From the NCBI GenBank assembly GCA_003161435.1, contig PMOS01000025.1, positions 1 to 64,000 of the forward strand: a stretch of DNA of 64,000 nt. The letters run 5' to 3'. Positions 36,029-43,907 of the stretch are shown one piece after another. Source of the stretch: Vulcanimicrobiota bacterium. Its GTDB lineage: Bacteria > Vulcanimicrobiota > Vulcanimicrobiia > Vulcanimicrobiales > Vulcanimicrobiaceae. The notes beneath the pieces were generated by a model. That model searched no databases and was not told the origin of the DNA. It saw only the letters and a list, made by a program, of their open reading frames with translations. The translations under genes were made by a program, and so were the position numbers. Numbering within the stretch: the stretch's first letter is position 1; each line of letters starts with the position of its first letter.

Positions 36029-36589
36029 TCAGCGCGGCCGGTCGAGTACGCCGAATAGGGTCGGTAGCGCAAGCGAGAAACCCGGCAGCGCGGGATGCAC
36101 GACGGCGTCATCGCCGCGTACGATGCGCTCGCCGCTCGCGTCGTGCAAGCGCGCTTCGTGGGCCGGCGGGTCGATCACGATCACCAACTCGGAACCACCG
36201 GCGAGATAGACGCTGATCTTGTGCTCGAGGTGACGGCGGCGCCAACCGGGCGAGAGAATCTCAACAGCGACGTCCGGTGCAACTGGCGGCGCTTCGAGAT
36301 CATATCCCTCGAAATCGCGGAGCCGCTCATACGAAACGTACGCAATGTCAGGTGCCAATGGGCGACGGATCTCGCCCGGGGGCGCGATCCGGAACCGCCA
36401 GTTCGTTGCCACTTCACCGCGTCCGGCGGCCCACACCGACAGCGTCGCACCGAAGCTCCCTTGCAGCCTTGCATGGGTTCGGAAACCACTCACTTTGCGG
36501 ATGGCTCGGCCGAGGATCCACTCGGTTTCGGGTTTCGTACTCGGGAGAACGATCTCGTGTATCGACATGGGTTCACGCATTGCTATCAC
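36029..36589 (-). CDS. Uma2-family putative endonuclease
   Basis: A 186-residue protein with the PD-(D/E)XK-like Uma2 pattern: PDIAYVSYERLRDF, then PPVAPDVAVEILSPGWRR with the acidic pair (PD and E), a lysine in LEHKISVYLAGG, and ELVIVIDPPAHEARL. Uma2 proteins are common in multi-copy sets in cyanobacteria and Chloroflexi-like genomes; the cellular role is not well known. The start is the GTG at 36589, with ATG alternatives 9 and 21 bases further in. Two truncated copies of its 5' end lie to its left at 33.1 and 35.9 kb. Confidence 0.85.
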   Translation of the reverse strand: MIAMREPMSIHEIVLPSTKPETEWILGRAIRKVSGFRTHARLQGSFGATLSVWAAGRGEVATNWRFRIAPPGEIRRPLAPDIAYVSYERLRDFEGYDLEAPPVAPDVAVEILSPGWRRRHLEHKISVYLAGGSELVIVIDPPAHEARLHDASGERIVRGDDAVVHPALPGFSLALPTLFGVLDRPR

Positions 36590-36626
36590 GCCGGACCGCG
36601 CGACGGCAATACCTCAACTCACGGCG

Positions 36627-37454
36627 TCATTGTGGACGGCCGAAGAATCCGAGCAGCAGTTGCACATCCAGCCACACCCGTGCAGACAATCCCGGCAGGA
36701 ACTGGCCGAACGCGAAGATCGACGCGAACGTGCGCTCCGTCCCCGCGAGGATGAACGGAATTCCGCACATCACGAGGACCAAGATCCAACCGATCACCGG
36801 CGCGAAACCGCGCAGCGGGCTCGGGGCGACGAGCGTGCCGCCGGCCAGATCACCGAGCCGGCGGCGTCCGGGGAGCAGCGCCATGACGCCGCCGACGACC
36901 AGCAGATCGATCGGACGCAACAGGCCGCGCAAGAACGCGCGTCCGAGTCCGACCACGCCCCCGCGTATCGCGTACACGTGCAAGCCGAATGCGAGCTTCC
37001 AGATCGTCGTGCCGAAGAACGCTTCGGCGACCCAGACGTAGACGAGCGCGACCGCGATGCCGATCGCCAGCGTCGCATCGAACCCGCGCTGGCTGTTGGT
37101 GGGCAACCCCGTGATCGGGTTGATCGCGATCAGCGAGTACGCGAGCGACGTGACGACCCACGTGACGAGCGCGATGTCGAAGGCGAACGCGAAGAACCGC
37201 GCACACACGTAACCGAACGGGTTCCCGACGACGGGACGCGTGTGCACCGTAACGACCCGCGTCGGCGGGATGACGGTGCCGCTGACCGTCGTCGGACCCA
37301 TCGGCCTCGGCGGAACGGGCGTGGACCGCGGCGGCACCGGCGGCGGCACCGGCCGCTCGACGACCGCGTCCGCGATCTTCCGCGGACCAGGCGGCGGTGG
37401 GGGCGGCGTCACCCGCGGCATCGCTACGGTCGTTTCGAGGTCGTCCTGATCCAT
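36627..37454 (-). CDS. RDD-family membrane protein with proline-rich N-terminus
   Basis: About 275 residues. The first 70 are proline-rich and probably disordered in the cytoplasm (RVTPPPPPPGPRK). The RDD domain follows, with the family arginine in YVCARFFAFAFDIALV and aspartate pair, several membrane helices, the central GTTIWKLAFGLHV motif and the closing RRRLGDLAGGTLV. RDD proteins are small transport or permease-like membrane proteins of varied function. The start is taken as the ATG at 37454; a GTG two codons upstream is possible. Confidence 0.85.
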   Translation of the reverse strand: MDQDDLETTVAMPRVTPPPPPPGPRKIADAVVERPVPPPVPPRSTPVPPRPMGPTTVSGTVIPPTRVVTVHTRPVVGNPFGYVCARFFAFAFDIALVTWVVTSLAYSLIAINPITGLPTNSQRGFDATLAIGIAVALVYVWVAEAFFGTTIWKLAFGLHVYAIRGGVVGLGRAFLRGLLRPIDLLVVGGVMALLPGRRRLGDLAGGTLVAPSPLRGFAPVIGWILVLVMCGIPFILAGTERTFASIFAFGQFLPGLSARVWLDVQLLLGFFGRPQ

Positions 37455-37502
37455 TTGCACGACCTACCGCCGCCCCTCGCTCATCGTTTCACCAGCAGGG
37501 TG

Positions 37503-39128
37503 CTAGACGAAGCCGCTGGCGGCGGTCGCGCCTTTCTTGCGCAGCTCGGCCTGGCGCAGCTCGACGCGACGGATCTTGCCCGACCGCGTCTTGGGCAGCT
37601 CGGCGACGAACTCGATCTCGCGCGGATACTTGTAGGGCGCGGTGACGCGCTTGCAGTGCTCCTGCAGCTCCTTCACCAACGCGGCGCCGCCTTCGTGGCC
37701 GGGACGAAGCACGACGAACGCTTTGACGATGTTGCCGCGGTCGGCGTCGGGCGAGCCGACGACGGCCGATTCCAGCACCGCCGGATGTTCGAGCAGCGCG
37801 CTCTCGACTTCGAACGGCCCGATGCGGTACGCGCCCGACGAGATCACGTCGTCGGAGCGGCCGACGAACCAGTAATAGCCGTCGTCGTCGACCTGCGCGC
37901 GGTCGCCGGTGATGTGCCACGGTCCGCGCCGGGTCGCCTTGGTTTCCTCGTCGTTCTTGTAGTAGCCCTTGTAGAGCGACGGATCGTCGGCGCGCAGTGC
38001 GATGTCGCCGACCTCACCGGCCGCGCAGACGTTGCCGTCCTCGTCGAGCACTGCGACTTCGTGGCCGGGCGTCGGCTTGCCCATCGATCCCGGACGAACG
38101 GTCTGTCCCACCAAGTTGGCGACGATCAGCGTGTTCTCGGTCTGACCGTAACCGTCGAGGATGGTAATCCCGAACGCTTTGCGCCAGACTTCGATCACCT
38201 CGGGGTTGAGCGGCTCGCCGGCGCTCACGCAATGGCGCAGTCTTGGCAGCTTCCAGCGCTCGCCCAGATCCGAGAGCTTCGCTTCGAGCCGGTACTCGGT
38301 CGGCGCTTGGCACAGCACCGTCACGCCGAGATCGCGAATCATGTTCATCCGCTCCTCGGGGACGAAACCGCCTTCGTGCAACACGACCGGCGCACCGCAC
38401 GACCACGGGCCGAGCAGCACGTTCCACAGTGACTTCGCCCAGCCGGTCCCCGCGACGCACCACACCAGATCGTCCCGCTTGACGTCGAACCAGCTTTCGG
38501 CCTGCGTGCGTATCGCCCACGTCCAGGAGACGGCGTGCACGACGCCCTTGGGGTCCTTCGTCGTTCCGCTGGTGTAGACGATGAAGGCGGGATCGTCGGC
38601 ATGCGTCGCCTCACCCTCCCACGGCGTCGCGCGTTCCAGCAACGGGTCGATGGCGATCCAGCCTGCGCGCTCGCCGCCCGCGAGCAGCCATGTGCGCACC
38701 GTCGCCGCATCGTCGCGCATCGCGTCGAACTCGGCGGCATTGGCGGCCTGCGCGACGACGGTCGTCGCACCGCTGTGGTTGGCGCGGTACAACAGGTCCT
38801 TCGCGCGCAGCTGCTCGGCGCTCGGCACCGCGACCGCACCGATCCGTAGCGCCGCGACCATGCAGAGCAGCCAGTCGGGTACCTTCGGCAGCACGACGAC
38901 GACGCGGTCGCCCTTGCGAACGCCGGCGTCGCGCAGCACCGCCGCCCAGCGGCGCGTGCCGTCGGCGATCTGCGCGAACGTATAGTCGTGCTGAGTGCCC
39001 GCGGCGTCGACGAACAGGAGCCCGCGCCTGTCCTCGGCTGCCAGCGGGTCGACCACGTCGCGCGCGAAGTTGAAGTCGGGCGGAACGTCCCAGCTGAACG
39101 CTCCGGTAGGGAGGGTTGCGTCGGGCAT
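37503..39128 (-). CDS. Acyl-CoA synthetase (medium-chain/acetate-type AMP-forming ligase)
   Basis: About 541 residues of the ANL superfamily. Motifs in order: FIVYTSGTTKDPKGVVH (P-loop, about residue 170), ILDGYGQTENT (about 325), the hinge YYWFVGRSDDVISSGAYRIG (about 425) and the catalytic lysine in PKTRSGKIRR near the C-terminus. It converts a fatty or carboxylic acid to its CoA thioester with ATP. The sequence and domain length resemble the AcsM/MACS group rather than acetyl-CoA synthetase. Start chosen at the ATG at 39128; a short gene may diverge from here. Confidence 0.92.
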   Translation of the reverse strand: MPDATLPTGAFSWDVPPDFNFARDVVDPLAAEDRRGLLFVDAAGTQHDYTFAQIADGTRRWAAVLRDAGVRKGDRVVVVLPKVPDWLLCMVAALRIGAVAVPSAEQLRAKDLLYRANHSGATTVVAQAANAAEFDAMRDDAATVRTWLLAGGERAGWIAIDPLLERATPWEGEATHADDPAFIVYTSGTTKDPKGVVHAVSWTWAIRTQAESWFDVKRDDLVWCVAGTGWAKSLWNVLLGPWSCGAPVVLHEGGFVPEERMNMIRDLGVTVLCQAPTEYRLEAKLSDLGERWKLPRLRHCVSAGEPLNPEVIEVWRKAFGITILDGYGQTENTLIVANLVGQTVRPGSMGKPTPGHEVAVLDEDGNVCAAGEVGDIALRADDPSLYKGYYKNDEETKATRRGPWHITGDRAQVDDDGYYWFVGRSDDVISSGAYRIGPFEVESALLEHPAVLESAVVGSPDADRGNIVKAFVVLRPGHEGGAALVKELQEHCKRVTAPYKYPREIEFVAELPKTRSGKIRRVELRQAELRKKGATAASGFV

Positions 39129-39168
39129 GCCCGAGGATTCGCAGCCTGCCCCGGCGCACCCGCCGGTT

Positions 39169-39405
39169 ATGCCGCCCTTCGACCCCGCCCGCATCCTGCG
39201 CGCCTCGAGCCTGCGCTACGGCAAGTTCCGGGCGCGCGGCGTCCCCGCGATCCTGCTCGGCGTGAGCGCGATCGTCCTGAGCGCCGGGACCGTCCGCGCG
39301 CTCGCGGCGGCGGCGCCCTCGCTCGCCGACGTCGTCCGCGAGACGACGAAGCTGCTCGAAGCGGCCAGGAACAACCGCGCCGAGCAGCGCCGTCTCAACG
39401 CCTGA
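39169..39405 (+). CDS. Small single-span membrane protein (hypothetical)
   Basis: About 78 residues from the ATG at 39169; an ATG at 39127, overlapping the divergent synthetase start, is also possible. One hydrophobic segment (GVPAILLGVSAIVLSAG) follows a basic N-terminus, and the rest is a helical, charged tail. It overlaps the end of the CusF-like gene by 11 bases on the other strand. Coding status is inferred only from length, hydrophobicity pattern and lack of any other gene here. Confidence 0.4.
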   Translation: MPPFDPARILRASSLRYGKFRARGVPAILLGVSAIVLSAGTVRALAAAAPSLADVVRETTKLLEAARNNRAEQRRLNA

Positions 39406-39625
39406 CGCACACCCACGGGTTCTGCCGCTCGGCGCAGCGCAACTCGACGAACTGGCCCGTGCGCAGCCGCGCGAGCACGCGCGGGTCGGCCATCCGAACG
39501 GCCATCGTCATCTCCAACTGCATCCCCGCGTGCGCGTGATGGTGGATCACCAGCAGGTCGTGCGCGCGGTCGACCGAGACGACGTTGCCGTGGATCGCTG
39601 CCGTAAACGCGAGCGCCGCTAGCAT
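39395..39625 (-). CDS. CusF-like periplasmic copper-binding protein
   Basis: A 76-residue protein with a short signal-like N-terminus (MLAALAFTAAIHG). The body follows the CusF pattern: a beta start GNVVSVDRAHDLLVIHH, the metal motif region QLEMTMAVRM, then RLRTGQFVELRC. CusF uses His, Trp and two Met residues to bind Cu(I); here MTM is present. The ATG overlaps the stop of the TonB receptor upstream by one base (TGATG), so both are translated together. It would deliver or buffer copper in the periplasm. Confidence 0.75.
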   Translation of the reverse strand: MLAALAFTAAIHGNVVSVDRAHDLLVIHHHAHAGMQLEMTMAVRMADPRVLARLRTGQFVELRCAERQNPWVCVRR

Positions 39626-41913
39626 CACCACGGCGCGGTTATCCGGAAGACGATGCGGCGTGGCGCGTTCCACTGGGTCGTGTTGAAGCCGTTGTTCACC
39701 TTGACGAGATACCTATGGTCGAAGAGGTTGTCGACCGAGAGCGTGTAGCCCAAGCGCTTGCGCACCGGGTCGGCCGCGCGACCCACCGATACGTCGGCGA
39801 TCCAATGCGCCGGTAGGCGGCCGTCGCCGTTCTCGAACTGGACCGGAAAACCCGTTCCGTACTCGGCCTGCAGCGTCGCGAAGGTGCGCAGGTCCGGGCC
39901 GAAGCGGCGCGTGTAGAACGCGTTGCCGGTCCAGGTTTGGTCGTGGTCCTCCGGCTGCAGCGTGATGTCGCCGGCGGAGCCGGGCGGGAACAGGAACGTC
40001 CCGCCCGAGACGCCGCCCGCCTCGGCATGCGAGTTCGTCAGCGAGACACCGCTGTCGACGTGCGCCGAGCTCGCGTCGAGCCGAAACTCGAGCCCGCGCA
40101 CGCGGCCGACCGCGTTGTTGAACACCGCGAACAGCGGCGTGTTGTCGAGCTGCGTCGTGTCGAGCACGTTGATCGCGGTGCGGTCGAACGCGTTGACGTA
40201 CGCGCGCAGCGCCGAGGTGAACGTATGCGCCAGGCCCAGCTCGACGTACGTGTCGCGCTCGGGTTGCAGGTCGTAGACCGGCGACGCGGTCGGCGACGTC
40301 TGCGTGATGACCGCGTCGCGGCGCACGTCCTCTAGCCCGGGCGCGGCGTACAGCCGGCCGTAGTATGCGTGCAGCACGGTGTCGCGGGCGATCTCGTCGT
40401 TGATCTCGAGCCGCGGGCTCAGCTGCGCACCGCCGACGTAGCCCGTGCTGTGGTCGTAGCGCAACCCGGCGTTGACCGAGATGTGCTGCGTGGCCGTCCA
40501 CTTGTCCTCGACGTAGATCCCGGTTTGCGTCCCGCGTGCCGCGGCGTCGTCGATGAAATCGGGCGAACCGGCCATCTGAATGAGGTCGCTCGACCGAAGG
40601 TTCTCTTGCTGCAGATCGATGCCGAACTTGAGCGCGTGCCGGTCGCTCGCGCGGTACGCCGACAAGCGCAACCCGGCATAGCTCGCGACGCGATCCTGAC
40701 GCAACCCGTTCTGCGGCGTCGTCGTGCCATCGCCGTTGACGACGAACGCTTGGACGTCGCGGTCGAGGTCGCCGTCGTAAGCGATGCGATCCCAACGCAT
40801 CCACGGGACGACGCGGACGTACCCGTTGCCGTCCTTCGAGGTGTGCGTGAACGACAGGCTGGCGAAGCGGTCGTACTCCTGCTGCACGTCATCGGTTCCG
40901 GGTACGGAGACGAGCGGCGAGTTGGGGTCGTTCGGGTTGGTGTTGATCGGGATCTGGAACGCGGCGTACTGATTCGAGAGGTCGAACGCCAGGAGGTCGC
41001 GCTCGCCCATGGGCAGCGCGATCCGCAGGAACTGGTCGGTGCTCGAGGAGGCGTCGTGCTGCGCGACGAGCATCGGCGAATCGAGGCCGCGATCGGTGCG
41101 CGAACCGTTGAGCGCAAGTGAGAACTGGGCGTGCCCCGCAGTGAAGTGTTCGATCAGCCGCGCGTCGTCGCTTCCCTGCTCGCCTGCGCCAAGGGTCAGC
41201 GCCCCGCCGTTGCCGCCGGTCAGCTCGGTGCCGCCGCTGACGACGTTGACGACCGCACCTTGACGCGAGCCGCCGAACTCCGCCGGAAAGGCGCCGGTGA
41301 AGATCTCGACCGCGGCAGCGTTGCGCGGATCGATGAGCTGACCGAAGTTCGAGCTCGTCGACTGCGGGAGCGGCGCGCCGTCGAGCTCGTAGGTCAAACC
41401 ATGGAACCCGTGCGCGACGGGTTCGTCGTACGAGAACTGCACGATCCCGGGAACCTGTTCGACGATCGCGTCGAGCTTGTCGTTGCGCGGCAGCGCGGCG
41501 AGGCGCCGCGCGCTGAACGCGTTCTCCGCGACGGGCGTCCCGCGCACGGTCGTCGACGAAGCCGAGGTCCGGCCGATCACGGGCGTCGCGACGAGCGCGA
41601 CGGTGACGGTCGCGTCGCTGGCGACGTCGATGCCGGCCGACGCCGCGCCCTGAGGGGTCGCCGCGCTGAGCGCGTAGTGTCCGAACGGGACGCGCGCGAA
41701 GGCGAAGCGGCCGTCCGTGCCGGTCGTCGTGGAGAGCGTCGTCCGGTCGCCGGTCAGCGTCACCGTCGCCTGCCCGATCGGATGCTGGTCGGTGCCGGTA
41801 AGGGTTCCGCGAACGCTGCCGACGACATCGGCGTTGGCCGGCACGGCGCTCGAACCGAGCGCGAGCGCCACGAACGCTACGGCGACGAGCGCCGCACGAA
41901 AGAAATGGACCAC
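39625..41913 (-). CDS. TonB-dependent receptor with carboxypeptidase-like N-terminal domain, copper-associated
   Basis: A 762-residue outer membrane receptor. A signal peptide (about 1-28) is followed by a carboxypeptidase regulatory-like domain (GSVRGTLTGTDQHPIGQATV), a plug domain with IVEQVPGIVQFSYDEPV and AEFGGSRQGAVVNVVSGGT, and a beta barrel ending in RIVFRITAPW with the terminal aromatic residue. Its cotranslation with a CusF-like protein and the upstream Met-rich membrane protein suggests copper or a copper complex as substrate, by context. There is no visible TonB, ExbB or ExbD here. Confidence 0.9.
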   Translation of the reverse strand: MVHFFRAALVAVAFVALALGSSAVPANADVVGSVRGTLTGTDQHPIGQATVTLTGDRTTLSTTTGTDGRFAFARVPFGHYALSAATPQGAASAGIDVASDATVTVALVATPVIGRTSASSTTVRGTPVAENAFSARRLAALPRNDKLDAIVEQVPGIVQFSYDEPVAHGFHGLTYELDGAPLPQSTSSNFGQLIDPRNAAAVEIFTGAFPAEFGGSRQGAVVNVVSGGTELTGGNGGALTLGAGEQGSDDARLIEHFTAGHAQFSLALNGSRTDRGLDSPMLVAQHDASSSTDQFLRIALPMGERDLLAFDLSNQYAAFQIPINTNPNDPNSPLVSVPGTDDVQQEYDRFASLSFTHTSKDGNGYVRVVPWMRWDRIAYDGDLDRDVQAFVVNGDGTTTPQNGLRQDRVASYAGLRLSAYRASDRHALKFGIDLQQENLRSSDLIQMAGSPDFIDDAAARGTQTGIYVEDKWTATQHISVNAGLRYDHSTGYVGGAQLSPRLEINDEIARDTVLHAYYGRLYAAPGLEDVRRDAVITQTSPTASPVYDLQPERDTYVELGLAHTFTSALRAYVNAFDRTAINVLDTTQLDNTPLFAVFNNAVGRVRGLEFRLDASSAHVDSGVSLTNSHAEAGGVSGGTFLFPPGSAGDITLQPEDHDQTWTGNAFYTRRFGPDLRTFATLQAEYGTGFPVQFENGDGRLPAHWIADVSVGRAADPVRKRLGYTLSVDNLFDHRYLVKVNNGFNTTQWNAPRRIVFRITAPW

Positions 41914-42020
41914 AGAGATTCTCCGGCAGCAAGGGACGACGCTCCGACGACGTTCGGCTTGGCGGCCGCGTCAGAGGATTGTCGAAACGCTGAAAGGCGC
42001 GCGAAACCGCGCGCGGCAGG

Positions 42021-42677
42021 CTACCGGAGCGGAGGAGCGCGCGAGGGACGTCGCCGCACGAGGCGGACGCCGGCCGGGATCGGGACGAGCGCACCGTGGC
42101 AAAGCCGTGGGGCGCCTGAGCCCGGCGTCAGCCAGCGCGGCGGGGCGAGGAGCGCGACGACGAGGCGGCGCGCGAGCGAGAGGATCATTCTGGCGGCGCC
42201 CATCAGGGCTCCGGCGCAGAGCAACGCGCAGGCGAGCAAGAAAAGGGCCGCGACGTACGGTGCGGCGCCGCCTGTGCCGTCCATGATCAGCGCAGCCCCG
42301 AGCGGGACCGCGCCGATCGCAGCCAATGCGGCGGCCATCGGCGCGAAGCGGACGCCCAAGACCAGCCGGGCCGAAGCGACCGCCAACTCGGCCGGGCGCG
42401 GCCGCAGCAGCAGAACCGCTACCAGCGCGACGAGATAGAGCGCGCCGGCGGCCAGCGCGGCGCCGACCAGGATCGGGCAAGGCCCGGACACGGTCGTGTC
42501 CATCGTCATCCCGGCCATGCTCATCCCGGCCATCGGCTCGGCGGGGTGCCCGAACAGACCGAGGTGGTGCAGGCAGACGCCCTCGCGGGCAAGCGCCGCA
42601 ATGCCCACGGACGCCGTCCCGGCGACCGCGGCGAGCACCGTCAGCGCGGCCCCCCGCGCTCGATCTGATTGTCGCAT
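42021..42677 (-). CDS. Membrane protein with Met-rich periplasmic motif
   Basis: About 218 residues from the ATG at 42677. Three to five hydrophobic helices are visible. After helix 1 the segment HPAEPMAGMSMAGMTMD is rich in methionine and histidine, as in copper-handling proteins, and cysteines flank it (CLHHLG and GPCPI). The C-terminus is basic and arginine-rich. It lies 107 bases upstream of the TonB receptor on the same strand, probably in one operon with receptor and CusF-like gene. The exact family is not recognised; the copper role is inferred. Confidence 0.68.
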   Translation of the reverse strand: MRQSDRARGAALTVLAAVAGTASVGIAALAREGVCLHHLGLFGHPAEPMAGMSMAGMTMDTTVSGPCPILVGAALAAGALYLVALVAVLLLRPRPAELAVASARLVLGVRFAPMAAALAAIGAVPLGAALIMDGTGGAAPYVAALFLLACALLCAGALMGAARMILSLARRLVVALLAPPRWLTPGSGAPRLCHGALVPIPAGVRLVRRRPSRAPPLR

Positions 42678-42782
42678 GCTTGTGAACAACGTACTTTATC
42701 GGGTGGTGGATGACCTATCGTAGTGCCGGCTCGGGCGTTGCAGCGGGTACGTCGCCGCGCCAGGTCGTAGTTCGGCCGCTGC

Positions 42783-43025
42783 GTGATCGATGAAGCGATA
42801 GCCGCCCTGCTGCGGCGGACGATGCCCGACGCCGAGGTTCGGGTGTTCGACATGACCGGCACCATGGACCATCTCGAGGTGTTCGTGCGTTCGAAGGCGT
42901 TCGCGGGCGTCTCGCCGCTCGACCGGCATCGGATGGTCGAACGAGCCCTGGCTCCCGCGCGCGCCGACGGACGCATCCACGCCCTTCAGATTCGCACCGA
43001 CACCCCCGAGGACACGCATGGCTGA
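42783..43025 (+). CDS. bolA: BolA-family protein
   Basis: An 80-residue protein from a GTG start. It has the BolA pattern: LEVFVRSKAFAGVSPLDRHR followed by a helix MVERALAPARADGRIHALQI and DTP. BolA proteins form [2Fe-2S]-bridged complexes with monothiol glutaredoxins; the ligand histidine in RIHAL is present. The gene overlaps the glutaredoxin gene by eight bases, so the expected partner is encoded next to it. Confidence 0.93.
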   Translation: MIDEAIAALLRRTMPDAEVRVFDMTGTMDHLEVFVRSKAFAGVSPLDRHRMVERALAPARADGRIHALQIRTDTPEDTHG

Positions 43026-43368
43026 CCTGCAAGACGAGATCAAGCGCGAGATCGCGGACAACACGATCCTCGTCTACGGCAAAGGAACCAAAGACGCGCC
43101 GCGTTGCGGCTTCACGCTCGAGACGATCCAGTTCTTCAGCGCGTTCGGCTACCCGTTCGAGGTGGTCGACGTTCTCGAGAACATTCCCAAACGTCAGGCG
43201 CTCTCGGAGCTGACCGATTGGCAGACGCTACCCAAGGTCTTCATCGACGGGCAGTTCTACGGCGACACCGACATCCTCGCGCCGATGGCGCAGAGCGGTG
43301 AGCTCGCCAAGCTCCTGGAAACCACGTTCGGCGCCAAAGGCGTGACACCGACGATCCAGCTGCGTTAG
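43018..43368 (+). CDS. grxD: Monothiol glutaredoxin (Grx4-type)
   Basis: A 116-residue Grx4-like protein. The active site reads PRCGFT rather than the usual CGFS, with the preceding lysine (YGKGTKDAP) and the GSH-binding TLPKVFIDGQFYGDTDIL motif kept. It carries and hands over [2Fe-2S] clusters, here with BolA. The last CGFS serine changed to threonine retains the hydroxyl, so cluster binding is plausible. It is followed by a thioesterase with one base of overlap (TAGTG). Confidence 0.92.
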   Translation: MADLQDEIKREIADNTILVYGKGTKDAPRCGFTLETIQFFSAFGYPFEVVDVLENIPKRQALSELTDWQTLPKVFIDGQFYGDTDILAPMAQSGELAKLLETTFGAKGVTPTIQLR

Positions 43369-43829
43369 TGCTGGAACTCTACGATCCGGGGAGCGAAGCC
43401 GCGTGGCTTCGCTCCTTTCGTTTCGCCGTCGAGGTGCGGCCGCGGTTCTGCGAAACCGACGCGCTGGGCCACGTCAGCAACACGGTCTACACGACGTATT
43501 GGGAGCTGGCACGGCTGCGTTACCTCGAGGCGATCGGCGAAGCCGACGACGCGCCCAAACGCGTCCTCGCGTTCAGTCACATGACCGTCGAGATCACGAC
43601 CCGGATGCTGCGGCCGTGCTTCTACGACGAGCCGTTACTCGTCCACGCGCGCATCGCAGCGCTGGGCCGCAGCAGCATGACGATGGAGCACGCGCTCACC
43701 GCGACCGGCGTCGATGAGATTCGAGCGGTGGCGCGCATCGCCGTCGTCGCCAGCGACGGCGAAACCGCAATTCCGTGGACGCGTGGCCAGCGGACGCAGC
43801 TCGCAGCATTCGAGGGACGCACGCTCTGA
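43368..43829 (+). CDS. Acyl-CoA thioesterase, 4HBT hotdog family
   Basis: A 153-residue protein from the GTG that overlaps the glutaredoxin stop. The hotdog motif RFCETDALGHVSNTVYTTYW carries the catalytic aspartate of 4-hydroxybenzoyl-CoA thioesterase-like enzymes (residues about 28-47). The remaining strands (ITTRMLRPCFYDEPLLVHAR) fit the fold. It hydrolyses a CoA thioester in the cytoplasm; the substrate is not known. It is the last gene of the bolA operon and is followed by a strong terminator. Confidence 0.9.
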   Translation: MLELYDPGSEAAWLRSFRFAVEVRPRFCETDALGHVSNTVYTTYWELARLRYLEAIGEADDAPKRVLAFSHMTVEITTRMLRPCFYDEPLLVHARIAALGRSSMTMEHALTATGVDEIRAVARIAVVASDGETAIPWTRGQRTQLAAFEGRTL

Positions 43830-43853
43830 GAGCACCGTTCGCGAGGTGGATAC

Positions 43854-43892
43854 GAAGAGGGTCGCCCGGCTTGGGCGACCCTCTTCTCTTTT
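43854..43892. terminator. Intrinsic terminator between convergent genes
   Basis: A 14-bp stem (GAAGAGGGTCGCCC and its complement) with loop GGCTT is followed by CTCTTTT. It ends the bolA operon and, in reverse, could serve the TonB receptor gene at 43908. Confidence 0.9.
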
Positions 43893-43907
43893 ACCGCGTC
43901 TTGAGGT

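Noticed and set aside
36345..38432. Long open frame of 695 codons on the plus strand.
   Set aside because: It lies antisense to the Uma2, RDD and acyl-CoA synthetase genes and has the same shadow composition; no domain or start signal is evident.
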